From Bacteroidales bacterium (lineage in GTDB: Bacteria; Bacteroidota; Bacteroidia; Bacteroidales; UBA7960), in assembly GCA_003554665.1 (NCBI GenBank), contig PWGY01000284.1, forward strand, positions 1-9,453: a DNA stretch of 9,453 nucleotides, in the 5' to 3' direction. The notes beneath the pieces are model-generated. The model was given only the letters and a program-made list of their open reading frames with translations, searched no databases and was not told the DNA's origin. The stretch's first letter is position 1, and every line of letters starts with the position of its first letter. The translations under genes were made by a program, and so were the position numbers. This document shows positions 6,461 to 9,453 of the stretch, in pieces.

Positions 6461-6478
6461 GGCTCTTTACCCTTATTG
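6455..6478. terminator. 8-bp inverted repeat spanning both stop codons of convergent genes
   Basis: CAATAAGG (6455-6462) and CCTTATTG (6471-6478) are exact inverted copies around an 8-base loop. The left arm contains the TAA of the lipoprotein gene and the right arm contains the stop of the convergent membrane protein gene. Only 12 bases separate the two stops. No U tract follows on either strand, so its use as a bidirectional terminator is inferred from the position. A second small stem (6479-6484 with 6491-6496) stands beside it. Confidence 0.35.
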
Positions 6479-6937
6479 ATCCGGCATTTTCCGGATATCT
6501 GTCCTGTGTTTTATCAAGGCCCGGTAAAACAAAAGCAGATAGATAATAAATACCAGAAAGGTATTGATTAGCAGCATAATTGTGAAAGCCCTACCATAGA
6601 AAAAGACCACGGCAAAACCCATAATCACTGTATTAAGAAAGACTGCCCTGAACATGGCATTCTTTCTTAATTTATGGTATACAGAGGGATCTTCGTGTTT
6701 TTCTTTGGAAAAAGCCAACATGATAAAACCGGTGAGCAGGCTAAGCATGATAATCTCATCAGCAATATTGGTTCTGAAAGAAGTAAACCAATCGATACCG
6801 AAGTGCATGCTTAAAACGGCAAAAACCGGAACCATGATTCTGAAATCATAATGGAGCCAGTAATATGTCAGTGCTGCACCGGCAAAAACCAGTATCAGAC
6901 CTGGTATTTTAAAATAATGGGGTAAAAGGTGCTTCAC
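6473..6937 (-). CDS. Small multi-pass membrane protein, function unknown
   Basis: It has 154 residues with four or five hydrophobic segments (about 10-27, 34-48, 62-75, 93-112, 117-138) joined by short loops, one of them charged (FSKEKHEDPSVYHKLRKN, about 76-93). The pattern of a DEII...SLL helix followed by a charged loop and YHKLRKN recalls small uncharacterised Bacteroidota membrane proteins, but I cannot name a family. The start is a GTG (complement of 6935-6937), the first usable start in frame; it lies 9 bases after the stop of glnS, so both genes share a transcript. The stop faces the end of the lipoprotein gene across a 12-base gap. No link in function with GlnRS is suggested by the sequence. 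Confidence 0.6.
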   Translation of the reverse strand: MKHLLPHYFKIPGLILVFAGAALTYYWLHYDFRIMVPVFAVLSMHFGIDWFTSFRTNIADEIIMLSLLTGFIMLAFSKEKHEDPSVYHKLRKNAMFRAVFLNTVIMGFAVVFFYGRAFTIMLLINTFLVFIIYLLLFYRALIKHRTDIRKMPDQ

Positions 6938-6946
6938 CTGACTGTA

Positions 6947-8635
6947 TTATTTTCCCTGCATCTTCGCCCAGGAGTCTCTCAGTGTTACAGTCCGGTTGAA
7001 CACGAGTTTTTCCGGACTGCTGTCGGCATCTATGCAAAAATAACCGGTTCTTTCGAACTGGTATCGCTGTCCTGCCACTCCATCTTTAACCGATGGTTCA
7101 ATCAATCCATTGATCACCTGCAGTGACTCAGGATTTAGTGAATCTTTGAAACTGCCCCCCTCGGCTACATCATCCGGGTCAGGCACCTCAAACAGCCTGT
7201 CGTACAGGCGCAATTCAGCATTCAGGCAATGATCGGCACTTACCCAGTGCAAAGTTCCCTTTACTTTTTTAGTGCTGCCCTCACCGCTTTTGGTTTGAGG
7301 GTCATACGTACAATGGATCTCCGTTATATTGCCTGCCTCGTCCTTCTCCACTCTCTCGCAGCGAATGATGTATGCGTATTTTAGCCTGACCTCTTTACCC
7401 GGTGAAAGACGGAAGAATTTTTTCGGCGGATCTTCCATAAAGTCTTTCCTTTCAATGTACAGGTTCTTGCTGAATGGAACAATGCGGTGACCCTCCTCCG
7501 GATTTTCGGGGTTCCGGGTGGCCTCCAGCTCTTCTACAAGGTCATCCGGATAATTATCAATGACCAGCTTTACCGGATCAAGCACCCCCATCACGCGAGG
7601 TGCATTTTTGTTGAGATCCTCCCTGATGCAGTATTCCAGCAGGGCCATATCAATCACATTTTCCCTTTTTGCAACCCCGACTTTCTCTGAGAATGTGCGG
7701 ATGGATGCAGGGGTGTAGCCTCTGCGGCGTAAACCCGAAACGGTGGGCATGCGCGGATCATCCCAGCCATTAACATAACCACCTTCAACCAATTCAAGCA
7801 GCTTACGCTTGCTCATAACGGTGTAATTCAGGTTCAGCCGTGCAAACTCAAATTGCCGGGGGCGGTTCTTCTGTATGTCCAGGTTATCCAGGAACCAGTC
7901 ATAGAGAGGTCTGTGTACCTCAAACTCCAGTGTGCATACCGAATGGGTGATGCTTTCCAGGTAATCGCTTTGGCCATGTGCCCAGTCGTACATGGGGTAA
8001 ATGCACCACTTGTCCCCTGTACGATGGTGGTTTGCGCGCATGATGCGATACATGACCGGATCGCGCATGTGCATATTCGGTGACGACATATCAATTTTGG
8101 CGCGCAGCACCTTTGAACCATCGGCGAACTCTCCATTGCGCATCCGGGCAAACAGGTCCAGATTCTCTTCCGGGCTGCGGTTGCGCCATGGACTTTCTTT
8201 TCCTGGCACTGTGGGTGTTCCGCGGCCGGCAGCCATTTCCTCCACGGTCATATCACAAACAAAAGCCTTGCCTTTCCTGATCAGGTAAACAGCCAGCTCA
8301 TAAAGTTTTTCAAAATAATCGGAGGCATAAAACTCCCTGTCTTCCCAGTCAAACCCCAGCCATTTTACATCAGCCCTGATGGAATTGACATATTCGATGT
8401 TCTCCTTGGTGGGATTGGTGTCATCAAACCGCAGGTTGCATTTTCCGTTGTATTTTTCAGCAAGCCCGAAGTTCAGGCAAATGGATTTTGCGTGTCCGAT
8501 ATGAAGATAGCCATTGGGTTCCGGGGGGAAACGGGTATGAACCCGACCGCCGGTAGTTCCTTCCTGCAGGTCTTTTTCAATGATCTGTTCAATGAAATTC
8601 AGTGATGTGGCAGGGGGAGTGTTGGTATCTTTCAT
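6947..8635 (-). CDS. glnS: Glutaminyl-tRNA synthetase
   Basis: This class I synthetase charges tRNA(Gln) with glutamine in the cytoplasm. With the chosen start it has 562 residues, close to the 554 of Escherichia coli GlnRS. The class I motifs are present: [15 protein letters not shown] with HIGH at residues 45-48, and VMSKR (273-277) as the KMSKS counterpart. Also typical are the [10 protein letters not shown] segment, [15 protein letters not shown] after the catalytic domain, and the two-barrel anticodon-binding part. [16 protein letters not shown] in the catalytic insertion points to GlnRS and not the related GluRS. The frame stays open for 18 more codons upstream (to 8689), but these lie in the hairpin array and look noncoding; the ATG at 8633-8635 starts [14 protein letters not shown], a normal N-terminus. 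Presence of GlnRS means Gln-tRNA(Gln) is made directly and not by the GatCAB route. folB is divergent and a membrane protein gene follows. Confidence 0.96.
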   Translation of the reverse strand: MKDTNTPPATSLNFIEQIIEKDLQEGTTGGRVHTRFPPEPNGYLHIGHAKSICLNFGLAEKYNGKCNLRFDDTNPTKENIEYVNSIRADVKWLGFDWEDREFYASDYFEKLYELAVYLIRKGKAFVCDMTVEEMAAGRGTPTVPGKESPWRNRSPEENLDLFARMRNGEFADGSKVLRAKIDMSSPNMHMRDPVMYRIMRANHHRTGDKWCIYPMYDWAHGQSDYLESITHSVCTLEFEVHRPLYDWFLDNLDIQKNRPRQFEFARLNLNYTVMSKRKLLELVEGGYVNGWDDPRMPTVSGLRRRGYTPASIRTFSEKVGVAKRENVIDMALLEYCIREDLNKNAPRVMGVLDPVKLVIDNYPDDLVEELEATRNPENPEEGHRIVPFSKNLYIERKDFMEDPPKKFFRLSPGKEVRLKYAYIIRCERVEKDEAGNITEIHCTYDPQTKSGEGSTKKVKGTLHWVSADHCLNAELRLYDRLFEVPDPDDVAEGGSFKDSLNPESLQVINGLIEPSVKDGVAGQRYQFERTGYFCIDADSSPEKLVFNRTVTLRDSWAKMQGK

Positions 8636-8650
8636 GTTAGTTGTTTTGTC

Positions 8651-8769
8651 GGGGGCTGCGCCCCCTCTGGTTAGTCGTGGCTTCGCCACTCCGGTTGGTC
8701 GGCGCTGCGCGCCTCCGGTTGTTAGTTAGTCGGCGCTTCGCGCCTCCGGTTTGTCGGGCCTGTCGGCCC
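8651..8769. repeat. Array of five tandem GC-rich mini-hairpins in the glnS leader
   Basis: Five hairpins stand in a row: stems 8651-8656/8660-8665 (6 bp), 8677-8681/8685-8689, 8701-8705/8709-8713, 8732-8736/8740-8744 and 8756-8760/8765-8769 (5 bp each). Start-to-start distances are 26, 24, 31 and 24 bases. Loops on the + strand are TGC, TTC, TGC, TTC and TGTC. Each unit is preceded by GTC and followed by TCCGGTT (TCTGGTT in the first). Stem sequences are GGGGGC, GTGGC, GGCGC, GGCGC and GGGCC, always with the exact partner on the other arm, so pairing is kept while the sequence changes. The GC content is well above that of the flanking DNA. The array starts 16 bases upstream of the glnS ATG and would be fully transcribed into the glnS leader from the promoter at 8792-8799. 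It is not a CRISPR array: the units are too short and have no unique spacers. Confidence 0.85.
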
Positions 8770-8791
8770 TCCGGTTGTTGGTTTCAAAAGG

Positions 8792-8839
8792 CAAAAGTAC
8801 AAAAAAATGCCCTTTTTGGGGTGAAAATATGTACTTTTG
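8792..8839. promoter_or_regulatory. Divergent glnS/folB promoters within a 9-bp inverted repeat
   Basis: CAAAAGTAC (8792-8800) and GTACTTTTG (8831-8839) are exact inverted copies, 30 bases apart. Each arm contains TACTTTTG, a match to the Bacteroidota -7 box TAnnTTTG, pointing outward: 8799 to 8792 toward glnS and 8832 to 8839 toward folB. Transcripts would begin near 8785 (glnS leader about 150 bases) and 8846 (folB leader about 15 bases). The -33 regions of both would fall in the same 30 bases, so binding of polymerase to one should exclude the other. No well-spaced TTTG is seen for either (one TTTG at 8815-8818 lies only 13 bases from the folB box). A small CCC-TTTTT-GGG palindrome (8810-8820) lies at the centre. 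Confidence 0.5.
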
Positions 8840-8861
8840 ATCATTCAAAGATTCGTTGATT

Positions 8862-9218
8862 ATGTCAATTATTTTGCTGGAAGGCATGGAGTTTTATGCC
8901 TATCACGGTTGCTTTAAGGAAGAGCAGGTAATCGGAAACCGCTTCATTGTGAACCTGTCTGTCGAGGTAGACACTTTGCAAGCAGAAAAATCGGATAGTC
9001 TGAAAGATACTGTTAATTATCAGGCAGTGTATGAAACTGTAAAAGCAAAAATGACCAATAAGTCGCACTTGCTGGAGCATCTGGGCAGGCAGATCCTGGA
9101 TGCCCTGGAAGAGGGTTTTCCTGAAATACGTCATATAAAGCTGAAGGTATCCAAGATGAATCCTCCAATGGGCGGTGCAATGCAATCTGTGAGCCTTGAA
9201 ATGGAAAGGCGCACCTAG
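8862..9218 (+). CDS. folB: Dihydroneopterin aldolase
   Basis: This cytoplasmic enzyme of folate synthesis converts 7,8-dihydroneopterin to 6-hydroxymethyl-7,8-dihydropterin and glycolaldehyde. It has 118 residues, the usual length. Starting at the ATG at 8862 (the frame also offers a TTG at 8856, which is less likely), the protein opens MSIILLEGMEFYAYHGCFKE. Catalytic and pterin-binding residues of the family are all present: E21 in the YHGCFKEEQ motif, Y53 in VNYQAVY, E72 in LLEHLGRQI and K98 in KVSKMNPPMGG. The enzyme normally forms an octamer. It has no other folate gene near it here; it is divergent from glnS and its promoter seems to overlap that of glnS. A terminator follows directly. 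Confidence 0.95.
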   Translation: MSIILLEGMEFYAYHGCFKEEQVIGNRFIVNLSVEVDTLQAEKSDSLKDTVNYQAVYETVKAKMTNKSHLLEHLGRQILDALEEGFPEIRHIKLKVSKMNPPMGGAMQSVSLEMERRT

Positions 9219-9252
9219 CCCTTTGGGTCTGCGCTGATCTTTTGTTTTTTTA
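9209..9252 (+). terminator. Likely Rho-independent terminator of folB
   Basis: Outer arms GCGCA (9209-9213) and TGCGC (9230-9234) enclose an inner CCC (9219-9221)/GGG (9225-9227) stem with a TTT loop; the join has unequal internal bulges. A T-rich run (9238-9252, TCTTTTGTTTTTTT type) follows within a few bases. The 5' arm overlaps the last codons of folB. The imperfect stem lowers certainty. Confidence 0.5.
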
Positions 9253-9351
9253 TCGAATGGTAAAACAGTTAAAGTTAGATGATAAGCGGAGAAAACTGGA
9301 ACTGATCAATTTTTTTGGTTGGGGAAGAGGGGTGAACCGGGTCAAATTTAT

Positions 9352-9382
9352 TTTGTGGGTTTTGCCGATATCATTATCTTTG
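9352..9382 (+). promoter_or_regulatory. Consensus Bacteroidota promoter of tRNA-Cys
   Basis: TTTG (9352-9355), a 19-base spacer and TATCTTTG (9375-9382) match the phylum's TTTG...TAnnTTTG promoter closely. The predicted start near 9389 is about 11 bases before the tRNA. This is the best promoter in the window and supports the taxonomic assignment. Between the folB terminator and this promoter (9253-9351) nothing else is recognised. Confidence 0.7.
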
Positions 9383-9399
9383 CAGCACTTTAAACAAAA

Positions 9400-9453
9400 G
9401 GTCTCGTGGCCGAGTGGCTAGGCGGTGGTCTGCAAAACCATTTACAGCGGTTC
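9400..9453 (+). tRNA. tRNA-Cys (GCA), 3' part outside the window
   Basis: The acceptor 5' strand GGTCTCG (9400-9406), the D arm GCC-GAGTGGCTA-GGC, and the anticodon stem GTGGT/ACCAT around the loop CTGCAAA are all seen. The anticodon GCA (9432-9434) reads Cys codons. The window ends inside the T arm (CGGTTC), so the T stem, 3' acceptor strand and CCA cannot be checked. It carries cysteine to the ribosome. The G.U pair at the top of the anticodon stem is ordinary. Confidence 0.9.

Noticed and set aside
8636..8689. Eighteen-codon N-terminal extension of glnS
   Set aside because: It runs through the hairpin array, gives a residue string unlike GlnRS N-termini, and the ATG at 8633-8635 gives the normal length.
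8651..8769. CRISPR array
   Set aside because: Units are about 24-31 bases from start to start with constant flanks and variable stems, no unique spacers of 30 or more bases, and no cas genes nearby.
8641..8859. Plus-strand open frame of 72 codons through the hairpin array
   Set aside because: Its Arg/Leu/Pro-rich translation is simply the repeated GC-rich hairpins read as protein; it lies antisense to the glnS leader and shows no domain.
8856..8861. TTG start two codons upstream for folB
   Set aside because: The ATG at 8862 gives the standard FolB N-terminus and length; a rare TTG start is unnecessary.

Overview
The window looks like a chromosomal segment of a Bacteroidota bacterium, probably of the Bacteroidales/Marinilabiliales type. 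This rests on four things visible in the sequence: a Bacteroidota-style Na+-pumping oxaloacetate decarboxylase gene set, several TAnnTTTG promoter boxes (one with a well-spaced TTTG element), A/T-rich leaders without clear Shine-Dalgarno sequences, and a lipoprotein with an SKDED-type export signal after its lipid-bearing Cys. The genus cannot be fixed from the sequence alone. No integrase, transposase, CRISPR array, phage gene or restriction gene is visible, and the gene content is mostly core.

Layout from left to right. (1) The 3' part of a ProXp-ala type Ala-tRNA(Pro) editing protein on the + strand, cut by the window edge. (2) A convergent gap with a 17-bp inverted repeat. (3) A minus-strand operon oadG-oadA-oadB encoding the membrane-bound, biotin-dependent, sodium-exporting oxaloacetate decarboxylase. 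Its leader carries an 11-bp hairpin that pairs fully only in the oad-sense RNA. (4) A 499-base divergent intergenic region with candidate promoters and a small inverted repeat. (5) A + strand pair whose coding sequences overlap by 17 bases: a DUF4190-like membrane protein with a charged cytoplasmic tail, and a DUF2752 membrane protein. (6) A + strand lipoprotein predicted to be surface exposed. (7) Convergent to it, a minus-strand pair: glnS (glutaminyl-tRNA synthetase) and, 9 bases downstream of it, a small multi-pass membrane protein of unknown function. (8) A divergent glnS/folB control region. (9) folB (dihydroneopterin aldolase) with a likely terminator. (10) A consensus promoter and the first part of a tRNA-Cys(GCA) cut by the right edge.

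The most unusual structure is in the glnS/folB intergenic region. Five GC-rich mini-hairpins stand in tandem. The stem sequences differ between most copies, yet both arms always change together, while the flanks (GTC before, TCcGGTT after) stay the same. Read on the glnS-sense strand, every loop begins with G and ends with A, and four of the five contain the GCGNAGC core known to form very stable compact hairpins. The array fills most of the predicted glnS 5' leader. Next to it, a 9-bp inverted repeat places two identical promoter -7 boxes facing outward, so the glnS and folB promoters probably compete for the same DNA.

The coding genes otherwise have ordinary functions: translation quality (ProXp-ala, GlnRS, tRNA-Cys), energy and carbon metabolism (Oad), folate synthesis (FolB), and four envelope or membrane proteins of unknown role.
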